A stretch of DNA of 64,000 nucleotides from Chitinophagales bacterium (GCA_013298845.1 JAAFJN010000017.1:37824-101823); one strand, 5' to 3'. Counted from the first letter of the stretch, positions 1-9,835 are shown. Notes: generated by a model from the sequence alone, not told the origin. Numbers and translations are program-made.

Positions 1-259
1 TTACGTGGGCAACAGTACCGTTACGGCCTTACAAAACGGCGCATTTTTGGGGGCGATTCTCGAAATAATGGGCTTTTACCGCATGTTTAACCTCGAACGG
101 ACGCGCACCGAACCCATGCAAGTGATCCTCACGGGTGGCGATGCCGATTTTTTACTGCGGTACCTGTCCTTTGAACAACAAATTAAAGAACCCAATCTGA
201 CGTTGATTGGACTTAATTATATCCTTGATTGGAATATCAGAAATATTGAACAACAATAA
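1..259 (+). CDS. coaX: Type III pantothenate kinase, C-terminal part (cut by window edge)
   Basis: Only the last ~85 codons are present; the reading frame is open from base 2 and the start lies outside the window. CoaX phosphorylates pantothenate in the first step of coenzyme A synthesis in the cytoplasm. Two family features are visible: the GNSTVTALQNGAFLGAI stretch, which matches the conserved glycine/threonine-rich segment of the second ASKHA-fold domain, and ILTGGDADFLL, the typical near-C-terminal TGGDA motif followed by a PNLTLIGLN segment. The stop codon TAA overlaps the ATG of the next gene by one base (TAATG), so the two are probably translationally coupled. Identity is firm for a fragment; nothing can be said about its N-terminal active-site residues. 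Confidence 0.85.
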   Translation, partial: YVGNSTVTALQNGAFLGAILEIMGFYRMFNLERTRTEPMQVILTGGDADFLLRYLSFEQQIKEPNLTLIGLNYILDWNIRNIEQQ

Positions 260-1593
260 TGATCAAAAACTATTTTGCGGCCCTTTTTTGCCTTGTTTCC
301 ACCGCTCTACTGGCACAACCGAAACTAAACGCTCCTTATACCCGATTTGGAATTGGCAATATTGCTCCCGGCTATTTTGCCGTTCAGAGCGGTCAGGGTG
401 GCCTGACCACGGCTTTTGCGGACCCTTATCACCTCAACCTGGCCAATCCGGCGTCCTTTGCTTACCTGCGCACTACTACCCTCGAAACGGGGCTTTTTGC
501 GCAAAACAGCCAGTTTCAAAGCGGCAGTTCTAACCTGAACGTGTGGAGCGGTAACCTGGCGTATTTTGCCCTCGGTTTTACGTTGCGCAGCCCCATCAAC
601 GAGGCACTGGACCGCAAACGTTCGCCCTGGCGCCACGGGATGGGTTTTTCGCTCACGCCGTACAGTGTTGTGGGTTACGATACCGAAAGTATTGATACCC
701 TCGCCAGTGTGGGCATCGTAAAAAGCCGTTTTGAGGGCAATGGCGGCACCTATCGCCTCGCCTGGCACGGTGCCAGCCGCTACAAAAACACGTCCCTCGG
801 GGCCACTTTGGGTTGGATGTTTGGTACTTCACGCTACGAAAACACCACCAGTTTCGCCGATTCTTTACCCACGTTCGAAAATAACTTTTACGACCGCTAT
901 TCGGTGGGTGGATTGGTGTGGAAACTGGGCGTTCAGCACGATATTGTGTTGAAACGATTGGAAAACGACAAGGAAGTCCCCACCAAATGGATTACCCTTG
1001 GCGCTACGGCCGAAAGTCAACACCGCCTGAATGCCTCCTCCGATATCGTGCGCCTGCGCAGTCGCGGCCGATCTGTTACCACGGGCCAATACATTGATCC
1101 CGATACCATTGAATTTTCGACCGGGGTGGACAAACGTGTAACCCTGCCCGGTTCATTTAGTTTCGGGATCGAATACGTGAGCGTGGATAAATTTAAAATT
1201 GGGGCACAAACCACCTTCGAAAACTGGAAGAACTATAAAAATGAGGTCCGCCCGGAAACCCTCAATAATACCCTTTCGGTGGCGGCCGGCGTGGAATTTA
1301 TTCCCGATTATGCTTCGTACAACCGCTACCTGAAACGGGTGCGCTACCGCTTCGGTGGTTACTACCGACAGGACCCACGCAAGGTAGCAAATCAGGATTT
1401 GACGGATTTAGGCATAACCTTTGGCCTCGGTTTTCCGTTAATATTGCCGCGCCAACAAACTTCGTTTATTAACTTTGGGGTAGAAGCGGGCCGTTTCGGC
1501 GCTAATTCGCCCATCTCCGAAACCTACGTGCGAATGACGTTGGGCTTTACCTTTAACGATAATTCCTGGTTCTTCAAACGCAGGTTTGAATAG
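259..1593 (+). CDS. Outer-membrane beta-barrel protein, function unknown
   Basis: A 444-aa protein with a clear signal peptide (hydrophobic residues 4-18, cleavage probable after LLA-Q). The rest is rich in alternating hydrophobic/aromatic strands and glycine, as in FadL/PorV-like barrels, e.g. ARFGIGN-type starts and repeated short strands to the end. It overlaps coaX by one base, an arrangement I know from other Bacteroidota, where a predicted outer-membrane protein follows coaX. No substrate can be assigned. The C-terminus is RRFE; barrel proteins usually end in an aromatic residue, so the last Glu and the TAG stop (bases GAATAG) may derive from the heptamer array that begins two bases later. 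Start ATG is fixed by the overlap with coaX and by the signal peptide. Confidence 0.7.
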   Translation: MIKNYFAALFCLVSTALLAQPKLNAPYTRFGIGNIAPGYFAVQSGQGGLTTAFADPYHLNLANPASFAYLRTTTLETGLFAQNSQFQSGSSNLNVWSGNLAYFALGFTLRSPINEALDRKRSPWRHGMGFSLTPYSVVGYDTESIDTLASVGIVKSRFEGNGGTYRLAWHGASRYKNTSLGATLGWMFGTSRYENTTSFADSLPTFENNFYDRYSVGGLVWKLGVQHDIVLKRLENDKEVPTKWITLGATAESQHRLNASSDIVRLRSRGRSVTTGQYIDPDTIEFSTGVDKRVTLPGSFSFGIEYVSVDKFKIGAQTTFENWKNYKNEVRPETLNNTLSVAAGVEFIPDYASYNRYLKRVRYRFGGYYRQDPRKVANQDLTDLGITFGLGFPLILPRQQTSFINFGVEAGRFGANSPISETYVRMTLGFTFNDNSWFFKRRFE

Positions 1594-1687
<94 letters not shown>

Positions 1688-1742
1688 TTGCCCGTCGTAG
1701 CGTACACATTTTCAAAACCAAGGCAGAAAGAAAAGCAAGAAA

Positions 1743-1754
1743 CACTAAGCGTAG
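1743..1754 (-). repeat. Dispersed 12-mer CTACGCTTAGTG (minus-strand copy)
   Basis: The word CTACGCTTAGTG occurs here on the minus strand and on the plus strand at 48444-48455 and 57787-57798. All three copies sit in gaps that also carry heptamer arrays or their relics. A related short word, CCGTCGTAG, is at about 1691 and 9814 and inverted at 48499. They look like parts of one family of mosaic intergenic DNA. Confidence 0.8.
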
Positions 1755-1782
1755 AGTGGTTATTTTCAATGGTTTAAAGAGT

Positions 1783-1852
1783 TTTTCACTTTTCACTCTT
1801 AACTTTTCACTCTTAACTTTTCACTATTCACTTTTCACTATTCACTTTTCAC
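1783..1852 (-). repeat. Inverted heptamer array (10 units) upstream of the PorU-like gene
   Basis: Ten heptamers in perfect register (TTTTCAC, TTTTCAC, TCTTAAC, TTTTCAC, TCTTAAC, TTTTCAC, TATTCAC, TTTTCAC, TATTCAC, TTTTCAC). This is the reverse complement of the array at 1595-1685. It ends 16 bp before the ATG of the sortase gene, so it may lie in its leader. Confidence 0.95.
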
Positions 1853-1868
1853 TAAAAAAAAGCAAATT

Positions 1869-4800
1869 ATGAAAAGAGCACTACTTACACTACTGTGGCT
1901 TTTGGGGCTGCAATTGGGTCACGCGCAAATCACAAATGGTTTAGATACCTTGTATGGCAACGAGTGGGTGCGTTATGACCTGATCTGGTACAAAATGAAC
2001 GTGGTGGAAGATGGTATCTACCGCGTTGGAACCGGTGCGCTTTCCGCTGCCGGGGTACCGGTGGCTTCGGTGCCGGGAAGTGACTGGCGACTTTTTCATA
2101 ATGGCGTGCAAGTGCCCATTTTTACGTCCACCGACGGCGTTTTTGGGGCAACCGATTTTATGGAGTTTTTTGGCGAAAAAAACCGCTCGCAAATCGAACA
2201 ACACTTGTTTGCCCAACCCGCCGAGGGTATGGTCAACCCCTGGTACAGTATGTTCAGCGATACGGGGGCGTATTACCTCGCCGCCATCCCTACCCTGCCC
2301 GCGCAGCGTTACGCGCCGCTGGCCAATAATTTGACCAATGTCCCGCCGGTCGAAACCTGGTGTTGGCGCACGGGTATTCAATTTTCCAAAAACGCCTACA
2401 TCAAACGCGAAATTGGCGAAGACATCATCTATTCGTGGTTCAACGGCGATGGTTTTGCTTCGGCACCCAACGTCAATACCACCCAAACATTTACCGCAAA
2501 CGAATTATTTACCAATGGCCCCACCGACGCGCAATTACGCATTCGGTACGGCGCGAACCAAAATGAACACCGGCTTTCGCTCAAACTCAACAATGCGGAA
2601 GTGGCCAGCGATAGTTTTTTTAACTGGAAATTGTTCGACCGTAGTTTTTTGGTGCCCGTGAATAGCCTCACGTCGGGGTTGACCATTAAATTGGAAGGAT
2701 TGGCCAGTCCCATTGACCGGGGTTTTATCGCGGGTTACGAACTGCGTTATCCCGCCACGTTCAATTTTTCGGGACAGGAAGCGCGTTTTTCCGTGGATGC
2801 CGATACGCAGGATAAATATTTTGAAATCAATGGTTTAAACACCAATAACGGCGCTCCGATTTTGTACGATTTGACCAATAAAATCCGGTTACAAACCGAA
2901 TTTTCGGGCAATACCGTGCGGGCGCGTTTAAATGGCAGTGGCAGCGAACGGCAAATTATCGTGGCCACGCCCAACGCGGGTATCCGGCAAATTTCGACGC
3001 TGGTTCCCGTGCAATTCCGCGATTACGCCAGCGAACCCGACGCGGATTTTATCATTATTTCGAATAAAAAACTGTTTAAAGACCCGCAAAATAACGGGGC
3101 GAATTACGTGGAAGAATACGCCAATTACCGGCGCAGTTTTGCCGGTGGCAGCCATGCCGTGGCGGTAGTGGACGTAAAGGAATTGTACGAACAATTTGGC
3201 TTTGGTTTGGCCAATAACCCGCTGGCGATGGCGAATTTTTGCCATTATATCAAAAAAGAATGGCCTTCGGCGGAATTTTTGTTGTTTGTGGGCAAAGGTT
3301 TGGAGTACCAATCGTTGCGCGCCAACGGCACTTTGCCGGTGTTCACCGATTCGCTGCACCACGTGCCCATGTATGGTTATCCGGCCACCGACCAGCCTTT
3401 TGTGATGGACAAAGGCAAGGTGAGTAACCCGCTCATGGCCATTGGGCGGTTGGCGGTAACGCGCCCGGCGCAAATCCGCGATTATTTGAACAAAGTCCGC
3501 GATTTTGAAGCCGAACAGGCCAGTGGTGGCCAAACCGCCGCCGAAAAAGCCTGGATGAAGCGGGTCATTCACGCCAGTGGCGGTACGGTCAACGACGCTG
3601 CCACCATTCGTTTTTACTCGGATGATATGGCCACCGTCATTCGCAATAACCGCTTCGGAGCCGATGTGCGCCGTTTTTACAAAATATCCAACGACCCCGT
3701 GCAAACGGCGGCTTTTGACGAAATAAAATCATTGGTCAACGAAGGCGTTTCGATGTGGATGGTTTTTGGCCACTCCGCGCCCACGGTGATTGACTACGAT
3801 ATTGGTACGGCGGGTAACTACAACAACCGCCCCCGCTACCCTTTCCTGATGATTATGGGTTGTTTTACGGGCACCTGCTCGTTGCCCGTGGAAAGCATCG
3901 GGGAAGATTACGTTCTGACCGCTGACCGAGGGGCCATTGCCTACACGGCTTCGGTGTATTACGGCTTTACCGATGCCCTCAATACGTATGGTAAAGGCGT
4001 GTACAACCAATTGGGCGGCGAGGCTTACGGCAAATCCTTGGGCGAGGCTATGCAAAAAAATATTGTTGGTTTAAAAAACAGCCAAAACCCGTCACTCGTC
4101 GCGTTGATGCACCAATACACTTTGCAGGGCGACCCGGCGGTGAAAATCCAGACGGCACCCGGCCCGGATTATATCCTGGACCCGCAATCAGTGAAACACA
4201 CGCCCAATCCCGTACCCACGGATGCGCCCACGTACGACCTGAAGTTTGACGTGTTAAACATCGGGGAAAATGTACCGGGCACGTTTACCGTAAAAGTGGA
4301 CGAAGTAATGCCCGATAATACGGTAAAAACCATCGTTTTGGATACCGTTGCCGCTCCGGCCCTGCGCTCCACGCTGCAATACACCATCAACAACGAAAAC
4401 GCCCAAACGGGGTACCACAAGTTCCTGTTTCAGGCGGATATCCACAACAATATCGCCGAATTGCCCGCGGCGGCGGAGTTGAACAATAAACTCCTCAATA
4501 CCAACGGCGCGGAAGGCGTGGAAGTGTATTTTTACTCCAACGACGTTCAGCCCGCGTTCCCGCCCGATTTTGCCATTTTTCCCAAAAAAGAAATTACCCT
4601 CTCCGCTTCGGCGCTGGGTACACCCGGCAACAGCGTGCGGTATTTGTTTGAACTCGACACGATTGAAACCTTTAATTCGCCGTTCAAACGCAATACCGAG
4701 TTTGTGCAAGCCGGTGGTTTGATGCAGTGGAAACAAGACCTGGCCATTGCCGACAGCACCGTGGTGTATTGGCGCGTGGCCCGCGACAGCATTGTTGATG

Positions 4801-6899
4801 GGCAAATTCCCTGGAAAACCTCATCGTTTGTGTACATCGAAGGCAGTAATCCCGGTTGGAACCAATCGGATTTTGGCCAATACAACACCAATACCCTGGC
4901 GAACATGTCGGGCAACACCGACGAACGCGACATTGAATTTGCCGAAAACAACGGCAATTTATTAATGCGCATCAATTACCGCGACGGCGGCACGTTCCCC
5001 GGTTTTATCAATAGTTTTAACCAGGGCGTTTTGAGTAATTTCCGCCTCTCGGAAGCCGGTTTTTCGTCCGGGATCGGTATTATGGTGATTAACCCGGAAA
5101 CGGGCCGCGTGTTGTGGAACCCGCCCGGCGGTCCGTACAACCCCGCGCCATCGGACCGCCGCAAGTTTTTCTTTTATTTTAACCCCACCGATTCCGTTAG
5201 CCGCGTTAACCTGATGGAGTTTTTGAAAAACGATGTGCCCGATCAGGCCGTTGTGGGCATGTTGGTGGCCAACCCAAGTTGGGACAGTTACGGCTACGCG
5301 CCCGAATTTTGGGCCAAGGACTCCGTTTCGTACGGCAAAAACCTGTTTCAGGTATTGGAAGAAAATGGCGCGCAACACGTCCGCCAATTGCTCAATTACC
5401 CCAATGTGCCGCCCGCGTACGGTTTTATTTACAAAAAGAACGACGCGACGTTTGAACCTATTGATACCATTATGGACGTGCCGGGCGAATTTGTGGAAAT
5501 TCGGGGTTTGTACAAAGCCCCCTGGTACACGGGCGAAATGGCCAGTCGTAAAATCGGGCCGGCCAAAGCCTGGCGCAGTTTACATTTCCAACCCGCGCCC
5601 AAAGACGATCCTCAGGACGAACTGGAACTTTTGTTATACGGCGTTCGGGCCGACCAAAGCGATACCTTATTGATGCAGTTTTCCAGCGCGACCGATACGG
5701 CCCTCACGACAGTTTCGGTGGCTGATTTTCCGTATTTGCGGTTATCGTACCACGCTTATGATACGGCACGGCACACGGCAACGCCCCTCCGGCACGTGCG
5801 GGTGTTGTACGAACCCATTCCGGAAGGCGCTTTAAATCCGCTGGCTTTGTTTGAATTTTCGGCAGATACCCTCGAACAAGGCGATCAAATGACGGCAAAA
5901 ATTGCGTTTGCCAATATTTCCAACGCCAATTTTGACACCTTGTTGGTGCGTTATCGCGTTGAAAACCAATCGGGTAATAATATTGTGGTGGAACAAAAAC
6001 TCCAACCACTGGTACAGGGCGATACAGTGCACGCGTCGGTGCGGATCAATACGGCCAGTTTGAGCGGCGACCAACGTTTGCTGATTGACATAAACCCCGA
6101 CGAACACCAGCCCGAATTGTACCATTTTAACAACGTGGCGTTCCGGCCGTTTTACGTGAGCCGCGACCGGCGCAATCCTTTGCTGGACGTGACCTTCGAC
6201 GGCAACCGCCTGCTCGATGGCGATTTGATTTCGCCTAAACCGGAAATTATGATTCGTTTATCGGATGATAATCCGTTTTTGGCCATGTCCGATACGGCCT
6301 TGTTTGACATGACGTTGCGTTATCCCGACAATACCACCCGCACCATTTTTATGAATGACCCGGGAGTATTGTTTATTCCGGCCAATAACGCGAATTTGGA
6401 CAAAAAGAACGAAGCGCGCATTGAATGGCGGCCCATTTTTGAACAAGACGGCGACTACGAACTCAGCGTGCAGGGCCGCGACGTTTCGGGCAATACCTCG
6501 GCGGCGGTGCGGTACAGCATCCGGTTTCGGGTGATCACCAAATCGTCCATTTCTAATTTGCTGAATTACCCCAATCCGTTCTCCACGTCGAGTTGTTTTT
6601 ATTACACCATGACCGGCGCAGAAACGCCCACGCAGTTTAAACTACAAATTATGACCGTGGCGGGTAAAATCGTGCGCGAAGTAACCGAAGCGGAATTTGG
6701 GTCATTGCAGGCCGGTACCCACCAAAGTCAATTCTGCTGGGATGGTCGCGACGAATTTGGGGATCAATTGGCCAATGGTGTTTACCTTTACCGCGTTTCG
6801 GCCAAAAAGCAGGACGGCACGCCGTTTGAATTTTACGAAACCACTTCCATTGACGGCTTTTTCAAAAACGGCATTGGCAAAATGGTGTTGATGCGGTAA
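1869..6899 (+). CDS. PorU-type C25 peptidase, type IX secretion system sortase
   Basis: A 1676-aa protein with signal peptide (residues 1-20, HAQ cleavage). PorU-type proteins are cell-surface C25 (gingipain-fold) peptidases that remove the C-terminal sorting domain from T9SS cargo and attach cargo to lipopolysaccharide. The C25 region spans roughly residues 370-770; the catalytic His is in FGHSAP (~635) and the Cys in MIMGCFTGTC (~664), ending with the family-typical HQYTLQGDPAVKI. Downstream are ~750 residues of beta-rich, CARDB-like modules and, from ~1564, a FlgD-like C-terminal module (LNYPNPF ... GVYLYRVSA). The length exceeds classic PorU (about 1150 aa) and fits the longer PorU2-like group of Saprospiria; that subgroup is from memory. 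It could act on the T9SS cargo encoded at 15.8 and 61.8 kb. No porV lies beside it. Confidence 0.85.
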   Translation: MKRALLTLLWLLGLQLGHAQITNGLDTLYGNEWVRYDLIWYKMNVVEDGIYRVGTGALSAAGVPVASVPGSDWRLFHNGVQVPIFTSTDGVFGATDFMEFFGEKNRSQIEQHLFAQPAEGMVNPWYSMFSDTGAYYLAAIPTLPAQRYAPLANNLTNVPPVETWCWRTGIQFSKNAYIKREIGEDIIYSWFNGDGFASAPNVNTTQTFTANELFTNGPTDAQLRIRYGANQNEHRLSLKLNNAEVASDSFFNWKLFDRSFLVPVNSLTSGLTIKLEGLASPIDRGFIAGYELRYPATFNFSGQEARFSVDADTQDKYFEINGLNTNNGAPILYDLTNKIRLQTEFSGNTVRARLNGSGSERQIIVATPNAGIRQISTLVPVQFRDYASEPDADFIIISNKKLFKDPQNNGANYVEEYANYRRSFAGGSHAVAVVDVKELYEQFGFGLANNPLAMANFCHYIKKEWPSAEFLLFVGKGLEYQSLRANGTLPVFTDSLHHVPMYGYPATDQPFVMDKGKVSNPLMAIGRLAVTRPAQIRDYLNKVRDFEAEQASGGQTAAEKAWMKRVIHASGGTVNDAATIRFYSDDMATVIRNNRFGADVRRFYKISNDPVQTAAFDEIKSLVNEGVSMWMVFGHSAPTVIDYDIGTAGNYNNRPRYPFLMIMGCFTGTCSLPVESIGEDYVLTADRGAIAYTASVYYGFTDALNTYGKGVYNQLGGEAYGKSLGEAMQKNIVGLKNSQNPSLVALMHQYTLQGDPAVKIQTAPGPDYILDPQSVKHTPNPVPTDAPTYDLKFDVLNIGENVPGTFTVKVDEVMPDNTVKTIVLDTVAAPALRSTLQYTINNENAQTGYHKFLFQADIHNNIAELPAAAELNNKLLNTNGAEGVEVYFYSNDVQPAFPPDFAIFPKKEITLSASALGTPGNSVRYLFELDTIETFNSPFKRNTEFVQAGGLMQWKQDLAIADSTVVYWRVARDSIVDGQIPWKTSSFVYIEGSNPGWNQSDFGQYNTNTLANMSGNTDERDIEFAENNGNLLMRINYRDGGTFPGFINSFNQGVLSNFRLSEAGFSSGIGIMVINPETGRVLWNPPGGPYNPAPSDRRKFFFYFNPTDSVSRVNLMEFLKNDVPDQAVVGMLVANPSWDSYGYAPEFWAKDSVSYGKNLFQVLEENGAQHVRQLLNYPNVPPAYGFIYKKNDATFEPIDTIMDVPGEFVEIRGLYKAPWYTGEMASRKIGPAKAWRSLHFQPAPKDDPQDELELLLYGVRADQSDTLLMQFSSATDTALTTVSVADFPYLRLSYHAYDTARHTATPLRHVRVLYEPIPEGALNPLALFEFSADTLEQGDQMTAKIAFANISNANFDTLLVRYRVENQSGNNIVVEQKLQPLVQGDTVHASVRINTASLSGDQRLLIDINPDEHQPELYHFNNVAFRPFYVSRDRRNPLLDVTFDGNRLLDGDLISPKPEIMIRLSDDNPFLAMSDTALFDMTLRYPDNTTRTIFMNDPGVLFIPANNANLDKKNEARIEWRPIFEQDGDYELSVQGRDVSGNTSAAVRYSIRFRVITKSSISNLLNYPNPFSTSSCFYYTMTGAETPTQFKLQIMTVAGKIVREVTEAEFGSLQAGTHQSQFCWDGRDEFGDQLANGVYLYRVSAKKQDGTPFEFYETTSIDGFFKNGIGKMVLMR

Positions 6900-6930
6900 T
6901 TTCTACAACAACAATTTAACAAGCAATACC

Positions 6931-8415
6931 TTGAAGATTAAACTCTTATACGCAACCCTATTGGTATTGGCGGTGCTCGGTGCCTGCCAGAAAGAACGAT
7001 TTACAACTTCGGCGGAGGATAAAATTACATTTTCGACGGATACCCTGCGTTTCGACACGGTTTTTACCCAATTGGGGTCGGCTACGCGCATTTTAAAAAT
7101 ATACAATCCGCACAAGGAGAGCATCAAAATTTCGAAAATACACCTCGAAAACGGCTCCCAATCGCGGTTTAACATCAACGTGGACGGATTGCCCGGCCCC
7201 CTGCACGAAGACTTAGAAATTGCGCCCAAAGACAGCATGTACATCTTTGCGGAAGTGACCATTAACCCCGATTTGCCGCCGTCGTTTAGTCCGTTTGTGA
7301 TTGACGAAAACCTGGTGTTTGAAACCAACGGCAACGTGCAAAAAGTGGTATTGGAGGCTTGGGGCCAAAACGCTAATTATATCCCTTCGCGGTTTTACGC
7401 CGACAGTGTGGTGGTGTTTGGTTGCGATAACGGCGAACTGGTGTGGGACGATCCGCGCCCTTACGTGATTTACGGCGTGGTGGCTTTTGACGAATGCACC
7501 GTGCGCGTTCCCGCCGGTACGCACGTCTACATACACGGGGGCCTGACGAAGTTTTTTAACGAAAACAACGAAGTCGGGTATTACAACGACGGTATTTTGT
7601 TGTTTACGGGCAACGGCAAACTCATCGTGGAAGGCACCAAAGAAAACCCCGTTATTTTTGAAGGCGACCGCTTAGAGGATGCTTTTGAGGATGAACCGGG
7701 GCAGTGGACCGGCATTTGGCTGCAAAGCGGCACCCGGGGCCACAAAATAGAACATTGCATTATTCGCAACAGCATCATCGGGGTACGCGTGGATTCGGCG
7801 GCGGATTTGAGCATCAAAAACAGCCAGATCTACAACACGGCCGGTAGCGGCATTATCGGGTTTCACGCCACGATCAACGCCGAAAATTGCCTGTTCCGCG
7901 ACAACACGGGGTACGCCATTCAATTGGAATTTGGTGGCGATTACAATTTTAGTTATTGCACGGCGGCCACCTACGGCGTGGATGCCGAAGCCGTAAAACT
8001 GGGCAATACCCTTTGCCGCGACATTACCTGCGAAAACTACTCTTTGTACCGACTAAATGCCTTGTTTAAAAACTGCATTTTGTTTGGCAGTCAGGCCGAT
8101 CAGTTCTCATTGTTCGACCGCGAAGACAATCCGGCGAATTTCAACTACAAGTTTGAAAATTGCATTATCCGCGTAAAAGACTTGTTAAAACCCACGGCCT
8201 GGCCCGACTTTTTGGACCATTGTCAACCCTGTTTAAACCTCGAAAACAAAGATACCATTTTTGTGGACCCCAACCGCGACGTGTATTATCTGGATACATT
8301 ACACTCCCGCGCCAGCGGTTACGGGGTGCCGATTCCGGGTATTTTGTACGATTTGGAAAACCGCGAGCGCGACCTGACCGCGCCCGACATTGGTTGTTTT
8401 GAACTAAAACTCTAA
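6931..8415 (+). CDS. Lipoprotein with right-handed beta-helix domain
   Basis: A 494-aa protein read from a TTG start 31 bp after the sortase gene; no ATG lies between the sortase stop and this TTG in frame, and the TTG gives a complete lipoprotein signal (LVLAVLGAC, lipid-modified Cys19). Residues ~30-150 form an Ig/choice-of-anchor-like domain (phrases such as ATRILKIYNPHKESIKI). From ~170 to ~440 the sequence looks like a parallel beta-helix of the Pfam Beta_helix/NosD type (IEHCIIRNSIIGVRVDSAA, CLFRDNTGYAIQL). A CXP-type end with GCFEL closes it. Probably surface or periplasmic and cotranscribed with the sortase gene. Such helices often bind or cleave polysaccharide, but I see no catalytic signature. 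Confidence 0.75.
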   Translation: MKIKLLYATLLVLAVLGACQKERFTTSAEDKITFSTDTLRFDTVFTQLGSATRILKIYNPHKESIKISKIHLENGSQSRFNINVDGLPGPLHEDLEIAPKDSMYIFAEVTINPDLPPSFSPFVIDENLVFETNGNVQKVVLEAWGQNANYIPSRFYADSVVVFGCDNGELVWDDPRPYVIYGVVAFDECTVRVPAGTHVYIHGGLTKFFNENNEVGYYNDGILLFTGNGKLIVEGTKENPVIFEGDRLEDAFEDEPGQWTGIWLQSGTRGHKIEHCIIRNSIIGVRVDSAADLSIKNSQIYNTAGSGIIGFHATINAENCLFRDNTGYAIQLEFGGDYNFSYCTAATYGVDAEAVKLGNTLCRDITCENYSLYRLNALFKNCILFGSQADQFSLFDREDNPANFNYKFENCIIRVKDLLKPTAWPDFLDHCQPCLNLENKDTIFVDPNRDVYYLDTLHSRASGYGVPIPGILYDLENRERDLTAPDIGCFELKL

Positions 8416-8418
8416 TAC

Positions 8419-9660
8419 ATGAAAGTAGTAGTGATCGGGGGCGGTGTCATTGGTTTGTGCAGCGCCTGGTACCTCCAACAAGAAGGCCACGAGGTACACG
8501 TTATGGAATCCGGTGACCTCACCGATGGTTGTTCATTTGGCAATATGGGTTACGTTTCGCCCTCGCATTTTATTCCGTTGGCCACGCCCGGTATTGTGGC
8601 GCAGGGTTTAAAATGGATGTTGAGTTCGTCGTCGCCGTTTTACATTAAGCCCCGCCTCAACCTCGATATGGTGCGCTGGGGTATGGCATTTTGGACCAAA
8701 GCCAACGCCCGCAACGTGGAAAATAGCGCGGCCCACCTGAATAATTTATTACAACTGAGCCGCGGCCTCACCGCCGATTTACAACGCGACCTGCCCGATG
8801 GTTTTGACCTGATTGAACGGGGCGTTTTTATGTTATATAAATCGGCCAAAACGGGGGAACACGAACGGGAAATGGCCGAACAAGCCCACGGATTCGGCCT
8901 AAAAACGGTGATTTGTACCGCCAGCGAAGTACAAGCCTACGAACCGGAAGTCGCCGTGGATGTTACCGGTGGCGTTTTGTACACCGATGATTGTCACCTG
9001 CATCCCGCCCGGTTTATGCGGGCCATGCACCAGACCTTGACGAACCGGGGCGTGCAATTTCACCTCAACACCACCGTAAACGGCTTTGAACGCAACAACG
9101 GCGTTATCCGTCAAGTATTGACCAACAACGGTCCGCTCCCTTGCGACGAAGTGGTGATTGCCAACGGTTCGCGCATGGGCGATATTTCCAAATTGCTTGA
9201 TATTTCGCTGCTCATGCAACCCGGCAAAGGGTACAGCATGGAGTACGACCATTTAAAAAACAACCTGCGCATCCCGTCCATTTTGGTGGATGACCGCGTG
9301 GCGACAACGCCCATCGGGCCGTGGTTGCGCATTGGTGGCACGATGGAACTCAGCGGCCACAGCACCCATATTTTACCCAAGCGGGTACAGGCCATTTACA
9401 ACGCATTCCGGCGCTATTATCCCGATTTGGACATTGCCCCACCCGATCCGGCCAAAGCCTGGTACGGTTACCGGCCGGTTACGCCCGACGGGGTGCCCTA
9501 CATCGGTCACCACGGCCAATACCGCAACCTGAGTTACGCGGGCGGACACGCCATGTTGGGCATCAGCGCGGCGGCGGGTACCGGTAAACTCATCGCGGAA
9601 TTATTAAGCGGCCAGCGGACGAGTATTGATGTGGCGCGTTTTTCGCCGGAACGAAAGTAG
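8419..9660 (+). CDS. D-amino-acid dehydrogenase-like FAD oxidoreductase
   Basis: A 413-aa DAO-superfamily flavoprotein. The N-terminus has the dinucleotide-binding motif VVIGGGVIGLCSAWYL (residues ~4-19) followed by the acidic residue of the second strand (MESG). SFGNMGYVSPSHF and PGIVAQGLKWML are typical of DadA-type quinone-dependent D-amino-acid dehydrogenases, and the C-terminal RPVTPDGVPYIG plus GHAMLGISAAAGTGKL complete the FAD site. It would deaminate a D-amino acid (or D-hydroxyproline) to the 2-oxo acid, passing electrons to the respiratory chain. The ATG lies 3 bp after the previous stop, so it belongs to the same operon, although no functional link is obvious. The stop codon TAG shares its G with a heptamer array. 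Confidence 0.85.
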   Translation: MKVVVIGGGVIGLCSAWYLQQEGHEVHVMESGDLTDGCSFGNMGYVSPSHFIPLATPGIVAQGLKWMLSSSSPFYIKPRLNLDMVRWGMAFWTKANARNVENSAAHLNNLLQLSRGLTADLQRDLPDGFDLIERGVFMLYKSAKTGEHEREMAEQAHGFGLKTVICTASEVQAYEPEVAVDVTGGVLYTDDCHLHPARFMRAMHQTLTNRGVQFHLNTTVNGFERNNGVIRQVLTNNGPLPCDEVVIANGSRMGDISKLLDISLLMQPGKGYSMEYDHLKNNLRIPSILVDDRVATTPIGPWLRIGGTMELSGHSTHILPKRVQAIYNAFRRYYPDLDIAPPDPAKAWYGYRPVTPDGVPYIGHHGQYRNLSYAGGHAMLGISAAAGTGKLIAELLSGQRTSIDVARFSPERK

Positions 9661-9680
9661 TGAAGAGTGAATAGTGAAAA
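9660..9680 (+). repeat. Short heptamer array at stop codon (3 units)
   Basis: GTGAAGA, GTGAATA, GTGAAAA in register; the first G is the last base of the TAG stop of the oxidoreductase gene. A further degenerate unit (GTGAAGA) lies at about 9697. Sense-strand orientation is the same as in the other arrays that follow genes. Confidence 0.85.
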
Positions 9681-9727
9681 TGGCTGTGCCCGAAAAGTGA
9701 AGAGTACTGTGCGCTCGCAGATGATTT

Positions 9728-9806
9728 TTAGACATTAGACAGAAGACATCGGACCTTAAACGTTTTTTGATATAAGAACGCCGATACAAGATTTTTGATT
9801 TTTGAA
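9728..9806 (+). repeat. 7-bp-phased relic repeats (TTAGACA and TTTTGAT families)
   Basis: TTAGACA, TTAGACA, GAAGACA, TCGGACC, TTAAACG run in perfect 7-bp register from 9728. After a small phase shift at 9765 come TTTTGAT, ATAAGAA, CGCCGAT, ACAAGAT, TTTTGAT, TTTTGAA. The constant positions are GAC in the first series and GA in the second. The same two series occur at 57635-57745, and the GAC series inverted at 48514-48541. Confidence 0.75.
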
Positions 9807-9835
9807 GTTTTTCCCGTCGTAGTGTGTGCAGCGGC

